A model generated the notes under the pieces. It ran no database searches, was not told the DNA's origin, and was given only the letters and a program-made list of their open reading frames with translations. 64,000 nt of DNA from Vannielia litorea. GTDB lineage: Bacteria > Pseudomonadota > Alphaproteobacteria > Rhodobacterales > Rhodobacteraceae. Shown here in pieces: positions 1 through 8,534 of the stretch. Position numbers and translations under genes: made by a program. The stretch lies in assembly GCF_018424695.1 (NCBI RefSeq), contig NZ_QTNQ01000015.1, positions 1 through 64,000 of the forward strand. Direction: 5' to 3'. The stretch's first letter is position 1, and each line of letters opens with the position of its first letter.

Positions 1-132
1 GGGCGGCACGCAAACGCGCAAAACGGCCCCGGCGAGGATGTCCGTGAAGACGGGCCGGGGCCGTTCACCCAGGGGGAGGTCCGGGCGCTGCTCGGCGGGG
101 GTTCCGCCTTGCCCCTGCGCCCCATGGGATGA
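1..132 (+). CDS. C-terminal fragment of an unidentified protein (cut by window edge)
   Basis: Frame 1 is open from the first base to a TGA at 130-132 and encodes 43 residues rich in Gly, Pro and Ala. It ends 23 bp before the stop of the convergent VWA gene, which is normal spacing for two real gene ends. No motif is recognisable in this short tail, so no function is proposed. The stop codon lies inside a perfect 10-bp inverted repeat. The main doubt is whether the frame is coding at all, since high-GC DNA often leaves short frames open by chance. Confidence 0.45.
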   Translation, partial: GRHANAQNGPGEDVREDGPGPFTQGEVRALLGGGSALPLRPMG

Positions 133-143
133 CGGCGCAGGGG
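112..143. terminator. GC-rich hairpin between convergent genes
   Basis: CCCCTGCGCC (112-121) and GGCGCAGGGG (134-143) form a perfect 10-bp stem with a 12-nt loop. The hairpin spans the stop codon of the left gene and lies just beyond the stop of the VWA gene. Neither side carries a clear U-run, so termination in either direction is an inference from position and stem strength. Confidence 0.35.
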
Positions 144-155
144 ATCTCAGGGGTG

Positions 156-2303
156 TTACTGCGAGAGGCTCTGGGCCAGCCGCATCAGGTTGACGGCCTC
201 GGCGCGGTAGCCGAACTCGTCAGCGCCCTTCGCGCCGTTGGCCAGTTCGATGGCGTCGGCATAGCTCCAGTCGCCAAGGTAAGCGGAGCCCTGGAGCAGT
301 TGGGCAAAACCGGCGATGGCGGCGGCGAAGCGGGTTTCTTCACTGGCCTCGCCCATGCCTTCGGTGATCGGGAACTCGAGCAGCTCACTCTCGCTCTCGC
401 CCGGCTCTTTCCAGCGCATCCGAAGGAAGGCCAGCTCGGGGTTGTCCTGCTCGGCCTGGGCCGGGGCGACGGAGGCATCGGCGGAGCCGTAGCGCAGCGG
501 GTCGTTCAGCACGGCGGGGCTGCCGACCGGCGTCACCTCGTAGATCGCCGTCACCGAATGGCCTGCGCCGATCTCGCCCGCGTCGACCTTATCGTTGTTG
601 AAATCCTCACGCTTCAGCGCGCGGGTTTCATAGCCGATCAGGCGATATTCGGCGACCTGCGCCGGGTTGAACTCCACCTGGATCTTCACGTCCGACGCAA
701 TCGGAAAGAGCGCGCCGGTGAGCTGATCGACCAGCACCTTGCGGGCCTCGTTCAGCGTGTCGATATAGGCGGCCTGGCCGTTGCCGTTTTGCGCCAGCGA
801 CTGCATCAGCGCGTCGTTCAGATTGCCCCGCCCGAAGCCCAGCACCGAGAGGTAGGTGCCGCTCTCGCGCTTGGCCTCGATGAACTCTTTCATCTGGTCG
901 GGCGAGGAAAGACCAACGTTGAAATCGCCGTCCGTCGCCAGCAGCACGCGGGAGATTTCGCCCTCCCCGGTCATCTCCTCGGCCACGGCATAGGCCTGCT
1001 GGAGGCCCGCCGCGCCTGCGGTGGAGCCGCCTGCGCCGATGTTGTCGAGCGCGTTCAGGATCTTGGCGCGTTCGCCTGCGGGGGTGGGCTCCAGCACCAG
1101 GCCGGACGAACCCGCATAGGCAACAATGGCCACCTGGTCCTCGGGGCGCAGCTCGGGGAGCATCAGGCGCAGGCTTTGTTTCAGCAGCGGCAGCTTGTTG
1201 GCCTGGTTCATCGAGCCTGAGCTGTCGATGAGGAAGACGAGGTTGAGCGGCGGGCGATCTTCGACCACGGGCATCTCGCCTTGGATCGCCACCGTCACAA
1301 GCTGGGTGTCAGGGTTCCACGGGGTTTCGGACACCACCACGGTGGGCTTGAACGGCGCCGGGTCATCCGCCTCGGGGGCGGCGTAGGCATAGGGGAAGTA
1401 GTTGACCATCTCCTCCACCCGCACGGCGTCACGCGGGGGCATCCGGCCCGTGTTCAGCGAGGAGCGGACGACGGAATAGCTCGCGGTATCCACGTCGATC
1501 GAGAAGGTCGAGACGGGCTCTTCGGAGGCCACTTTCACCGGGTTCTGCTCGGCCTCGGGGAAAGCCTCGGTGTCGGGCTCGGGCTGGGCGACATAGCCAT
1601 CGGACGCAGGCGGCGCGACAGGCATGTATTGGGTACCCCCCGCGATGCGGCCGAGGGCACCGGTGGCCTCCTTGCGGGCGCGGGCGGGGGCAATGCCGGA
1701 GGCCGACTCGGGCGCGGCATCGGCCATGGCGTCAGCCTCCATCGGGGCTTCCGCTGCCGGCTCGGCCTCGGCCACCTCTTCCTGCGCCACCTTCGGCGCG
1801 GCCTCGGTCTGTGCCACCTTCGGCGCGGCCTCGGTCTGTGCCACTTCGGGCGCGGGGACCGTTGCGGCGGCTTCATCATCGGCGCGGGTTTCACCGGCGT
1901 CGGCCAGTTGCTCGCGCTCCGCCGCCTCGGTGCCATCCCGATCCGCCCCGCCGGGCGTTTCGTTGACAGTGATGACCCCGGGGGTGCCCGGCTCGCGCAT
2001 CTGCGGGATGATGACGACGGCAGCAAGGCCAGCGGCGACGATCCCGGTGGTGGCGGCGAGGCCCGCCTTTGTGCTCAGCTTCGAAAACATATCTCTCACT
2101 CCTTGCATCAGCCCCGCCTTTCGGGGGCCTTCAGGGGTGAGACGTGCGCCCTTTTCCAATCCTTGGCGGGTGGCTGCATTTTCTTCGCGCTGGTCGTCGA
2201 AGGCCTGCATGGCAAGAGCCATGGCCGCCTTCTTCGCCTCCGGGTCGGGGGCGGGCGGGGCGGATTTCATCGCCGCTTTCAGCTTGTCGAACTCGTCGGT
2301 CAT
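156..2303 (-). CDS. Membrane-anchored VWA-domain protein (YfbK-like), putative partner of the adjacent ECF sigma factor
   Basis: 715 residues. A cytoplasmic N-terminal segment (about 1-78) with an anti-sigma-like character is followed by one membrane helix (about 81-100). Next comes an Ala/Glu/Pro-rich linker containing an imperfect tandem repeat with the core VAQTEAAPK, and then a von Willebrand factor A domain. The MIDAS motif DSSGS starts at about residue 360, so divalent metal binding is likely. The C-terminal region resembles the DUF3520 part of YfbK proteins. The start overlaps the stop of the sigma-factor gene by 4 bp, so the two are translationally coupled. I infer that the N-terminus binds the sigma factor and the external VWA domain senses or scaffolds something in the periplasm. 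The VWA call is certain; the anti-sigma role is a hypothesis. Confidence 0.9.
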   Translation of the reverse strand: MTDEFDKLKAAMKSAPPAPDPEAKKAAMALAMQAFDDQREENAATRQGLEKGARLTPEGPRKAGLMQGVRDMFSKLSTKAGLAATTGIVAAGLAAVVIIPQMREPGTPGVITVNETPGGADRDGTEAAEREQLADAGETRADDEAAATVPAPEVAQTEAAPKVAQTEAAPKVAQEEVAEAEPAAEAPMEADAMADAAPESASGIAPARARKEATGALGRIAGGTQYMPVAPPASDGYVAQPEPDTEAFPEAEQNPVKVASEEPVSTFSIDVDTASYSVVRSSLNTGRMPPRDAVRVEEMVNYFPYAYAAPEADDPAPFKPTVVVSETPWNPDTQLVTVAIQGEMPVVEDRPPLNLVFLIDSSGSMNQANKLPLLKQSLRLMLPELRPEDQVAIVAYAGSSGLVLEPTPAGERAKILNALDNIGAGGSTAGAAGLQQAYAVAEEMTGEGEISRVLLATDGDFNVGLSSPDQMKEFIEAKRESGTYLSVLGFGRGNLNDALMQSLAQNGNGQAAYIDTLNEARKVLVDQLTGALFPIASDVKIQVEFNPAQVAEYRLIGYETRALKREDFNNDKVDAGEIGAGHSVTAIYEVTPVGSPAVLNDPLRYGSADASVAPAQAEQDNPELAFLRMRWKEPGESESELLEFPITEGMGEASEETRFAAAIAGFAQLLQGSAYLGDWSYADAIELANGAKGADEFGYRAEAVNLMRLAQSLSQ

Positions 2304-2845
2304 TCTGCCGCTTCCTCGCTGGCCCGGGCGCGGAGGCGCTTTTTTACCTCCGACATGCGCCAGGCGATTGTGCCCTCGCTCACGCCCAGCACCTCGCCGG
2401 CCTGGGATTGTGTCATCTCTTCGCCCAGCACCAGCGCGCAGGTGTCGCGCAGCTCTGGCGGCAGGCTGCGCAGGGTGGCGGTGAGCCAGTCCACCGCCTC
2501 TGCGGTTTCGGCCAGTTCGGCCTGGCGGGCCTGCTCCCAGTCGCCCCAGCCCTCTGCGGCCCTGGTCTGCGTGGCCGCCCTGCGCCGACGGTCGTGCGCG
2601 GCGTTCACCGCCACCCGGTAGAGCCAGGTGGTGAAGGCGGCGCGGCCCTCGTAGCGGGCCAGCTTGGCGGGCAGGGCAAGGCAGATGTCCTGCGTCAGAT
2701 CCTCGGCCTCGGGGCGCGTGCCGGTGAGGCGGTAGGCGAAGGCAAACAGCCTGTCGTAGTGCCGGGAAAGCAGGCTGGCAAAGGCCTCCCGGTCGCCGCC
2801 GGCGGCGGCGAGGGCGAGGGAGTGGTCTGACACCGTCATGCGCAT
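2300..2845 (-). CDS. ECF-type RNA polymerase sigma factor (sigma-70 family)
   Basis: About 181 residues, the usual ECF size. Region 2 contains the AEDLTQD core followed by a Trp-Leu-Tyr-Arg helix that would melt the -10 element. Region 4 contains LPPELRDTCALVL and a helix-turn-helix (MTQSQAGEVLGVSEGTIAWR) for -35 recognition. The start is uncertain. ATG at 2845 or 2839 is preferred over a TTG at 2875 that would touch the upstream gene; no strong ribosome site settles it. The gene lies just downstream of a DMT transporter on the same strand and overlaps the VWA gene by 4 bp, so it probably forms a regulator-sensor pair with it. Target promoters cannot be told from the sequence. Confidence 0.9.
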   Translation of the reverse strand: MRMTVSDHSLALAAAGGDREAFASLLSRHYDRLFAFAYRLTGTRPEAEDLTQDICLALPAKLARYEGRAAFTTWLYRVAVNAAHDRRRRAATQTRAAEGWGDWEQARQAELAETAEAVDWLTATLRSLPPELRDTCALVLGEEMTQSQAGEVLGVSEGTIAWRMSEVKKRLRARASEEAAE

Positions 2846-2871
2846 CACGTTGGTTGGACGGGCCCGGGGCG

Positions 2872-3786
2872 TCAATCCTTGGGCGCGGCGCCGGAAATTT
2901 TTCCTGCCGGTTTCACGGCGGGCCTGCGGCGGCGTCCGGTGGCGAGCGCGATGAGGCCGGCGGCGACGATGATAGCGGACCCGACGAGCGTGGCGCTGTC
3001 AGGGCGTTCGCCGAAGACGAGGGCCGCCAGCCCCATCGCCACCACCAGCCGGGTGTAGCGGAACGGGGCCACCACGCCCACGTCGCCGGTGCGCATGGCG
3101 TTGGTCAGGGCGAAATAGGCCGCCGAGCCCGCCAGCGCGGCGGCGAGGATGCGCAGGGCGTCGGGGCCCGAGGGCATCACGGGCGCGCCCTCGAAGGCGA
3201 GGATCACCAGCCCCGCCGGGATCAGGATGGCGCAGCCGTAGAGGCTGAGCTGCATGTGCGAGAGCGCGGGCGGCGCGGCGCGGGTGGCCAGGTCGCGCCC
3301 CGCGAAGCCGACCATGCCCAGCACCGAGAGGATCGCCAGCGTATCGAACCCGTCGAGCCCCGGGCGCAACACCAGCAGCACCCCCGCGAAGCCTACGAAG
3401 ATGGCCAGCCAGCGCGCCGGGCTCACCGGCTCGCGCAGCACCACCATCGCCCCGAGTGCGACCACCAACGGCGCGGCCTGAAGGATCGCCGAAGCGGTGG
3501 AAAGCGGGGTGAGCGCGATGGCAAGCGTGTAAAACACCCGACCCAGCATCTCGAAGCTGCAGCGCGCCGCCATTGGCCGCGAGAAAAGCGCCGGGTGCAC
3601 CAGCCGCTCGCCGCGTCGCAGGCAGAGCATGGCGAATATCAGCGTGCCGATCACCCCGAAACTCGCCAGCACCTGCCCCACCGGCACCGCCCCCGCTGCC
3701 GACTTGATGAAGGTATCCTCCACGGCGAACCCCGCCATGGAGGCTGTCATCCAGAGCGCGCCCTGGGCATTTGGGGAGAGGGACAT
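2872..3786 (-). CDS. DMT-superfamily (EamA) inner-membrane transporter
   Basis: 304 residues with about ten hydrophobic helices in two repeated halves, the EamA architecture of drug/metabolite transporters. The second half has the usual ending of helix, short basic loop and Arg-rich tail. The substrate cannot be predicted; family members export amino acids, purines or other small metabolites. The gene ends about 27 bp before the ATG of the sigma factor, so the three genes on this strand may be co-transcribed, but that says little about the substrate. The ATG at 3786 begins directly with the first membrane segment. Confidence 0.85.
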   Translation of the reverse strand: MSLSPNAQGALWMTASMAGFAVEDTFIKSAAGAVPVGQVLASFGVIGTLIFAMLCLRRGERLVHPALFSRPMAARCSFEMLGRVFYTLAIALTPLSTASAILQAAPLVVALGAMVVLREPVSPARWLAIFVGFAGVLLVLRPGLDGFDTLAILSVLGMVGFAGRDLATRAAPPALSHMQLSLYGCAILIPAGLVILAFEGAPVMPSGPDALRILAAALAGSAAYFALTNAMRTGDVGVVAPFRYTRLVVAMGLAALVFGERPDSATLVGSAIIVAAGLIALATGRRRRPAVKPAGKISGAAPKD

Positions 3787-4092
3787 GGGAAGCCTCGCGG
3801 GAAGGGTCAGCGCAACTTGCCCGCGTGCAGAGCGAGGTCAACCCCCTGCCCTGCTTCTCATTGCTCGGTAAATATCCCGGGGGGTCTGGGGGGCTGCCCC
3901 CCCAGCGACGCCTCGGCCTGGGGCTCTGCGCCCACAGTCATGGCTCGGTGTGAGGGGCTGGTCCGAGCTGCTGCCAGCCCGGCCCCACCTTCGATTGGGG
4001 GATCGACCCCATACGAATGGCGCGCCCGACAGGTCATTTTCCTCTCATCCGGTCGGCAAAGACCAACACCAAACCTGAAAGGAACTGAAAAG
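3787..4092. other. Intergenic region with a C/G-rich hairpin element
   Basis: This 306-bp gap separates the divergent DMT transporter and the lipoprotein gene. It holds a G-run/C-run hairpin at about 3886-3905 (CTGGGGGG against CCCCCCCAG), preceded by AAATATCCCGGGGGG. From memory, similar G-rich hairpins recur between genes in roseobacters, but no second copy was found in this window. No convincing coding frame or promoter was seen. The ribosome site AAAGGA lies at the right end, ahead of the lipoprotein ATG. Confidence 0.4.
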
Positions 4093-4533
4093 ATGAAACT
4101 CACCAAGATCATGGCCCTCCCCGCCCTTCTCGTCGCCACCGCCCTCTCGGGCTGCATCGAGATCGACCCCGGCCTCGTGGAGGACGGCCCGGGCGGCCCT
4201 ACTGGCCCGCAGAAGAAACCGCTGAATGCGGCCTACCTGAACAACGGCGACACCGTCACCGTGAATGTCACCAAGGATGGCTCGGGCCGCGGCGGGCTGC
4301 TGCAGCTCTGCCTGCAAAACCGCGCCACTTGGGACAAGCGCTTCAGCGTGAACGGCGGCGGCTGGGTGACGGCCAAGCGCAACTCCACCCGCTGCACGCA
4401 GGTTCAGGCGGCGCCGGGCCAGCGGGTGAACTTCTCGCGGCACACCATCAGCGGATGGATCGACTCGGGCGGCAAGACCTACGACATGACCGACCGGGGC
4501 GGCTCGCGGATCGAGCTGATCTGGCTCCAGTAA
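4093..4533 (+). CDS. Small secreted lipoprotein of unknown function
   Basis: 146 residues. The N-terminus is a classic lipoprotein signal: MKLTKIM, a hydrophobic core, then the lipobox LSGC with the modified Cys at about residue 20. The mature part is short, rich in Gly, Thr and Asn, and has two further Cys residues (within LLQLCLQN and STRCTQV) that could form a disulfide. AAAGGAACTGAAAAG precedes the ATG, giving a good ribosome site. It stands alone, divergent from the DMT transporter and convergent with pheA. I do not recognise the family; a periplasmic or outer-membrane location is the only supported inference. Confidence 0.8.
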   Translation: MKLTKIMALPALLVATALSGCIEIDPGLVEDGPGGPTGPQKKPLNAAYLNNGDTVTVNVTKDGSGRGGLLQLCLQNRATWDKRFSVNGGGWVTAKRNSTRCTQVQAAPGQRVNFSRHTISGWIDSGGKTYDMTDRGGSRIELIWLQ

Positions 4534-4609
4534 CACGTTGGGCAAGGCGCGCCGGGGGAGACATCGCCCCGGCCGCCCGAGCCCGGTCCCGAGCCGATCG
4601 GGGCGCGTC

Positions 4610-4640
4610 GGCCCGGCTCCCCTGCCGGGCCGGCGGTTTT
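4610..4640 (+). terminator. Candidate rho-independent terminator after the lipoprotein gene
   Basis: GGCCCGGC (4610-4617) pairs with GCCGGGCC (4624-4631) across a 6-nt loop, followed by CGGCGG and four T residues. The stem is strong but the U-run is short and displaced by about five bases, so efficiency is uncertain. Confidence 0.45.
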
Positions 4641-4651
4641 CGTGGGGACGG

Positions 4652-4685
4652 GCGGGCTAATCCGCCCTTCGAGGCGTCTTCGCCC
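4652..4685. repeat. Dispersed 34-nt repeat, copy 1
   Basis: Matches 29 of 34 positions of a second copy at 58238-58271. The shared core is CCTTCGAG followed by GTC and TCGCCC. Both copies sit between convergent gene ends. The sequence is not a clean palindrome. Confidence 0.5.
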
Positions 4686-4739
4686 GGAGCTGCTGCGAAG
4701 AATGGCCGGAGGCCTTGATGAGCTGCCCCGGTGGGCGGC

Positions 4740-5570
4740 TCAGTGGCGTTTGGGGTCTGCGGGGTAGACGCCGAGGATCTTCACCTCTTCGGTGAAGTGA
4801 TCCAGCTCATCCATCGCCAGCTGCACGTTGGCGTCGTCGGGGTGGCCTTCGATGTCGGAATAGAACTGGGTGGCCGTGAAGCTGCCGCCGACCATGTAGC
4901 TTTCCAGCTTGGTCATGTTCACCCCGTTGGTCGCAAACCCGCCCATCGCCTTGTAGAGCGCCGCCGGAATATTGCGCACCCGGAAGACGAAGGTTGTCAT
5001 CATGTCATCCGCGCGCCGCGCGCGCTGGGCCTCGGGGGCCATGATGAGGAAGCGGGTGGTGTTGTGGGCGTGGTCCTCGATGTGGCGGGCGAGGATGTTG
5101 AGCCCGTAGATCTCGGCGGCGAGGTCGGAGGCGAGCACGCCCTCGTCCCGCGCACCGGAGGCTTGCAGCTCGGCTGCCGCGCCTGCGCTGTCGGCGGCGG
5201 CCTCACCGGCAATCCCGTTGGCGGAGAGGAAGCTGGCGCATTGCGGCAGGAGCACGAGGTGGGCGCGCACCTTCTTCACCTCCTCCAGTGTCACTCCCGG
5301 CAGGGCCATCAGCGAGATATGCACCCGCACGAAGGCCTCATCGACGATGTGCAGCCCGCTTTCGGGCAGCAGGCGGTGAATGTCGGCGACCCGGCCATAG
5401 GTGGAATTCTCCACCGGCAGCATGGCCTGATCCGCGGCCCCGCTGCGCACGGCCTCGATCACATCTTCGAAGCTGCGGCAGGGGATGGCCTCCATATCCG
5501 GGCGCGCCTCGGCGCAGGCCTGGTGCGAATAGGCCCCCAGTTCTCCCTGAAATGCGATCCGGCCCGCCAT
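4740..5570 (-). CDS. pheA: Prephenate dehydratase, monofunctional
   Basis: 276 residues, the normal size for a stand-alone prephenate dehydratase. It converts prephenate to phenylpyruvate in the cytosol, the step committed to phenylalanine. The catalytic domain covers about residues 1-185, with the conserved N-terminal FQGELGAYSHQA and the TRF catalytic triplet at 172-174 (NTTRFLIM). A C-terminal ACT domain (about 193-270) carries the phenylalanine-binding motifs, seen here as PAAL (about 202-205) and ESYM at 223-226, so feedback inhibition by phenylalanine is expected. The gene is monocistronic, divergent from the cytochrome gene and convergent with the lipoprotein. No chorismate mutase domain is present. 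Confidence 0.95.
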   Translation of the reverse strand: MAGRIAFQGELGAYSHQACAEARPDMEAIPCRSFEDVIEAVRSGAADQAMLPVENSTYGRVADIHRLLPESGLHIVDEAFVRVHISLMALPGVTLEEVKKVRAHLVLLPQCASFLSANGIAGEAAADSAGAAAELQASGARDEGVLASDLAAEIYGLNILARHIEDHAHNTTRFLIMAPEAQRARRADDMMTTFVFRVRNIPAALYKAMGGFATNGVNMTKLESYMVGGSFTATQFYSDIEGHPDDANVQLAMDELDHFTEEVKILGVYPADPKRH

Positions 5571-5701
5571 TGCCGCCTCTCCCCTGACACTTCACACAAT
5601 TTTTGCGCCCTCGGGCGTTTGGTCGCGCCTGATACGTCTTGCAGCGCGGGGTGGGAAGCGCGTAGAAGGCGCCGAGACCCACACCACGGACAGGATGCGA
5701 C

Positions 5702-6223
5702 ATGTTCGACACAATGACGATGGTCAAGGCATTTGGCTGGCTTTGCGGCGCGCTGCTGATCTACCTGCTCATCAATTGGGCCGGGGAATCGCTTTATGCG
5801 ATGGATGCCGGAGGCCATGGCGAAGAGAACGCGATGGGCTATGCCATCGAGGTTGCCGAGAGCGGTGACGGCGGCGAGGCCGAGGAAGACACCGGCCCCT
5901 CCTTCGAAGAGGTTTTTGCCAGCGCCGACGCTGCATCGGGCGAGCGCGTGTTTGGCAAGTGCAAGGCCTGCCACAAGCTGGACGGCACCGACGGCACCGG
6001 CCCGCATCTGAACGGCGTGGTGAACCGCGCCATCGGCGGCGTCGACGGATTTGCCTATTCCGACGGCATGGCGAGCCACGGCGGCGAGTGGACCCCGGAA
6101 GCGCTGAGCGCCTTCCTGGAGAACCCGAAGGGCTTCATCAGCGGCACCAAGATGAGCTTCGCCGGCCTGCGCAAGATCGAGGACCGGGCTGACGTGATTG
6201 CCTATCTGCAGGCGCAGCAATAA
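5702..6223 (+). CDS. Membrane-anchored c-type cytochrome (c552/CycM-like)
   Basis: 173 residues. An uncleaved N-terminal helix (about 8-26) anchors the protein in the inner membrane. An acidic, flexible linker (about 35-70) leads to a class I cytochrome c domain with the heme site CKACH at 87-91 and a probable axial Met at 151 (GTKMSFAGL). This matches the membrane-bound electron carriers that link the bc1 complex to terminal oxidases in Paracoccus, Rhodobacter and Bradyrhizobium. A natural client here would be the cbb3 or an aa3 oxidase, by inference. The gene is followed directly by a strong terminator, so it is a single-gene unit. Confidence 0.9.
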   Translation: MFDTMTMVKAFGWLCGALLIYLLINWAGESLYAMDAGGHGEENAMGYAIEVAESGDGGEAEEDTGPSFEEVFASADAASGERVFGKCKACHKLDGTDGTGPHLNGVVNRAIGGVDGFAYSDGMASHGGEWTPEALSAFLENPKGFISGTKMSFAGLRKIEDRADVIAYLQAQQ

Positions 6224-6244
6224 GCGCCGCACCATAATCATCAG

Positions 6245-6277
6245 GGGCCGCCGCCGGGCAACCGGGGCGGCCCTTTT
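6245..6277 (+). terminator. Rho-independent terminator of the cytochrome gene
   Basis: GGGCCGCC (6245-6252) pairs with GGCGGCCC (6266-6273) across a 13-nt loop and is followed by TTTT. It lies 22 bp after the cytochrome stop codon. Confidence 0.8.
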
Positions 6278-6550
6278 CGTTGCAGAAGGCTTGGCTGGAA
6301 CGGAGCGCTGCCCCCATTGGCAGACCCGACGCCGGCGCGCTGGCCTTTGATGGTGCGAAAAGGATCGCACTTTGACCAAACGGGGCAGCGCGGGCGCAAG
6401 GCGTTTTGCGTCGAACGGGGCCGCTCGCGCCCTGCTCACGAGGTTTCAACTTGCAAGCCGGGACCGTGGGCATTTAGCTAAAATTAACGATGTTTTGGTG
6501 AGCTGCCCAGCGCGGGCGGCCGCCCTGCCCTGCATGAGAGGAGCCACGAC
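6278..6550. other. Intergenic region upstream of the yej-type operon
   Basis: The gap between the cytochrome stop and the yejA start is 327 bp including the terminator. No credible gene was found. An AT-rich patch near 6470-6495 (TTTAGCTAAAATTAACG) is a likely promoter zone, since most of the surrounding DNA is GC-rich, but no clear -35/-10 pair could be assigned. AGAGGAG at 6537-6543 is the ribosome site for the TTG start at 6551. Confidence 0.4.
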
Positions 6551-8491
6551 TTGCGCCAGAGACCGTTGCCGCCCCGTTCCGCCACCGCCGCCCCGCTTGC
6601 CGCCACTGCCGTCAGGGCTCGCCGGCGAGACCTGCTGGCCTGGGGCGCGGGGCTGGCGCTGGCGCTGGTGCTGGCGGCCCTGCCCGCGCTGGCGCAGGAG
6701 ACCGTGACGCGCCATGGCATCCCGACCTTTCCGGGCGGCGAGCTGAAATACGGGCCCGACTTCGAGCATCTCGACTACGTGAACCCCGAGGCTCCCAAGG
6801 GGGGCGAAATGTCGGAATGGGCGTTTGGCGGCTTCGACAACTGGAACCCCTACACCATCAACGGCCGCGCCGGCGCCCTTTCGAGCGCGCCGCTGGAGAG
6901 CCTGCTGACCACGACCGCCGACGAGATCGGCGCGGAATACGGGCTTCTGGCGGAAAGCCTGGAATTCCCCGAGGACCGCTCTTGGGTGATTTTCACCCTG
7001 CGCGAGGGCATCGCGTTTTCCGACGGCACCCCGCTGACCACCGAGGACGTGATGTTCACCTACGAGGTGTTCCGCGAGAAGGGCCTGCCGAGTTTCCGCA
7101 AGGTGCTGGCCGATACGGTGGAAAGCGCCGAGGTGCTGGATGCGCGGCGCATCCGCTTCGACTTCGAGGAAGAGACCGAGAAGCGCGATGCGATCCAGAA
7201 GGTGGGTGGCCTGCCGGTCCTCTCGAAGGCGCAATACGAGAGCGGCAACATGGACCTCGAGGCGCCGCAGAACACCCCCTGGATCGGCTCGGGCCCCTAT
7301 GTGGTGGACCTCGATCGCTCGGAACTGGGCAAGACCGTGGTTGTCACCCGCAACCCGGATTACTGGGGCGAAGACCTGCCCATCAACATCGGGCGCAACA
7401 ACTTCGATGCGCTGCGGGTGGAGTACTTCGCCGATTACGCGGTGGCGCTGGAGGGGCTGAAAGGCGGGGCCTACATGTTCCGCAACGAGGCCAGCTCGAA
7501 GGATTGGGCGACGGCCTACAACTTTCCGGCCGTCGAAAACGGCTGGGTGGTCAAGCGCGAGCTGGCTCACAACGTGATCTCGAACGGCCAGAGTTTTGTT
7601 TTCAACACCCGCCACGAGCAGTTGAAAGACCCGCGCGTGCGGGAGGCGATTGGCCTGATGTTCAACTTCGAATGGTCGAACGAGAAGCTGTTTTACGGGC
7701 TTTATGACCGGGTCGACAGCTTCTGGCAGAACACCGATCTTGCGGCCACGGGCCTGCCGAGCGAGGCCGAGCTGGAGCTGCTGGAGCCGCTGCGCGCCGA
7801 CATCCCCGAAGAGGTCTTCACCGAAGAGCCCTACATGCAACCGCGCTCGGATGCTGGCAGCGCGACCGACCGGCGCAACCTGCGCAAGGCCAACAAGCTG
7901 CTGGACGAGGCCGGGTGGGACGAGTTCAACAACCGGGGCCTGCGGGTGAAGGACGGGAAGACGCTGCGGATCGAGTTTTTGAACGACAGCCAGACCTTTG
8001 ACCGGGTCATCAACCCCTTTGTCGAAAATCTGCGCTCTGCGGGCATCGACGCCCAGCACCAGCGGGTGGACAACGCCAGCGCCACCGAGCGCGAGCGCCC
8101 GCCGAACTACGATTTCGACATCGTCACCGCCTTCCTGCCCACCGGCTACATCCCCGGCGACTCGATGAAGCAGTATTTCGGCAGCGAGACCGCCGATACC
8201 TCGACCTTCAACAAGATGGGGCTGAAGAACCCGGCGGTGGATGCGCTGATCGAGCATGTGAAGGCGGCGCAGAACGAGGAAGAGCTGCGGATTGCCATTT
8301 CGGCGCTGGACCGGGTGCTGCGGTCGCTCAAGTTCCGGATCGGCCAGTGGAACAAGTCGGCCTATACGGTGGCCTATTACGATATCTACGAGCACCCCGA
8401 TGAGCTGCCGCCCTATGCCCTCGGCAACATGGATTTCTGGTGGTATAACGCCGAGAAGGCCGAGAAGCTGAAAGCGGCCGGCGCGTTCTGA
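6551..8491 (+). CDS. yejA: Periplasmic solute-binding protein of a YejABEF-type peptide/microcin C importer
   Basis: 646 residues, SBP family 5 (peptide/nickel class) and the long YejA length. An N-terminal signal with an RRR-D-L-L stretch before the hydrophobic core ends near ALA-QET, so Sec or possibly Tat export. The mature protein begins with the YejA-like segment containing HGIPTFPGG. Internal landmarks are LYVNPEAPKGG-type and IGSGPYVV segments. The start is a TTG, chosen because AGAGGAG sits 7 nt upstream and no in-frame ATG lies before the signal peptide. It heads an operon with yejB, yejE, yejF and a hydrolase. Family members bind oligopeptides or peptide antibiotics such as microcin C; the real substrate here is unknown. 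Confidence 0.9.
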   Translation: MRQRPLPPRSATAAPLAATAVRARRRDLLAWGAGLALALVLAALPALAQETVTRHGIPTFPGGELKYGPDFEHLDYVNPEAPKGGEMSEWAFGGFDNWNPYTINGRAGALSSAPLESLLTTTADEIGAEYGLLAESLEFPEDRSWVIFTLREGIAFSDGTPLTTEDVMFTYEVFREKGLPSFRKVLADTVESAEVLDARRIRFDFEEETEKRDAIQKVGGLPVLSKAQYESGNMDLEAPQNTPWIGSGPYVVDLDRSELGKTVVVTRNPDYWGEDLPINIGRNNFDALRVEYFADYAVALEGLKGGAYMFRNEASSKDWATAYNFPAVENGWVVKRELAHNVISNGQSFVFNTRHEQLKDPRVREAIGLMFNFEWSNEKLFYGLYDRVDSFWQNTDLAATGLPSEAELELLEPLRADIPEEVFTEEPYMQPRSDAGSATDRRNLRKANKLLDEAGWDEFNNRGLRVKDGKTLRIEFLNDSQTFDRVINPFVENLRSAGIDAQHQRVDNASATERERPPNYDFDIVTAFLPTGYIPGDSMKQYFGSETADTSTFNKMGLKNPAVDALIEHVKAAQNEEELRIAISALDRVLRSLKFRIGQWNKSAYTVAYYDIYEHPDELPPYALGNMDFWWYNAEKAEKLKAAGAF

Positions 8492-8534
8492 GCGGGGCGC
8501 GACAAGAAGAAGAATGCAGGCGAAAAGGCTCTAG

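Noticed and set aside
2846..2875. TTG start at 2875 for the ECF sigma factor, overlapping the DMT transporter stop
   Set aside because: The added residues are not part of any sigma region and no ribosome site precedes the TTG. ATG 2845 or 2839 fits the family better.
3858..4157. 99-codon minus-strand frame in the gap before the lipoprotein gene
   Set aside because: It overlaps the lipoprotein start, crosses the G-run hairpin, lacks a ribosome site and has no protein-like pattern.
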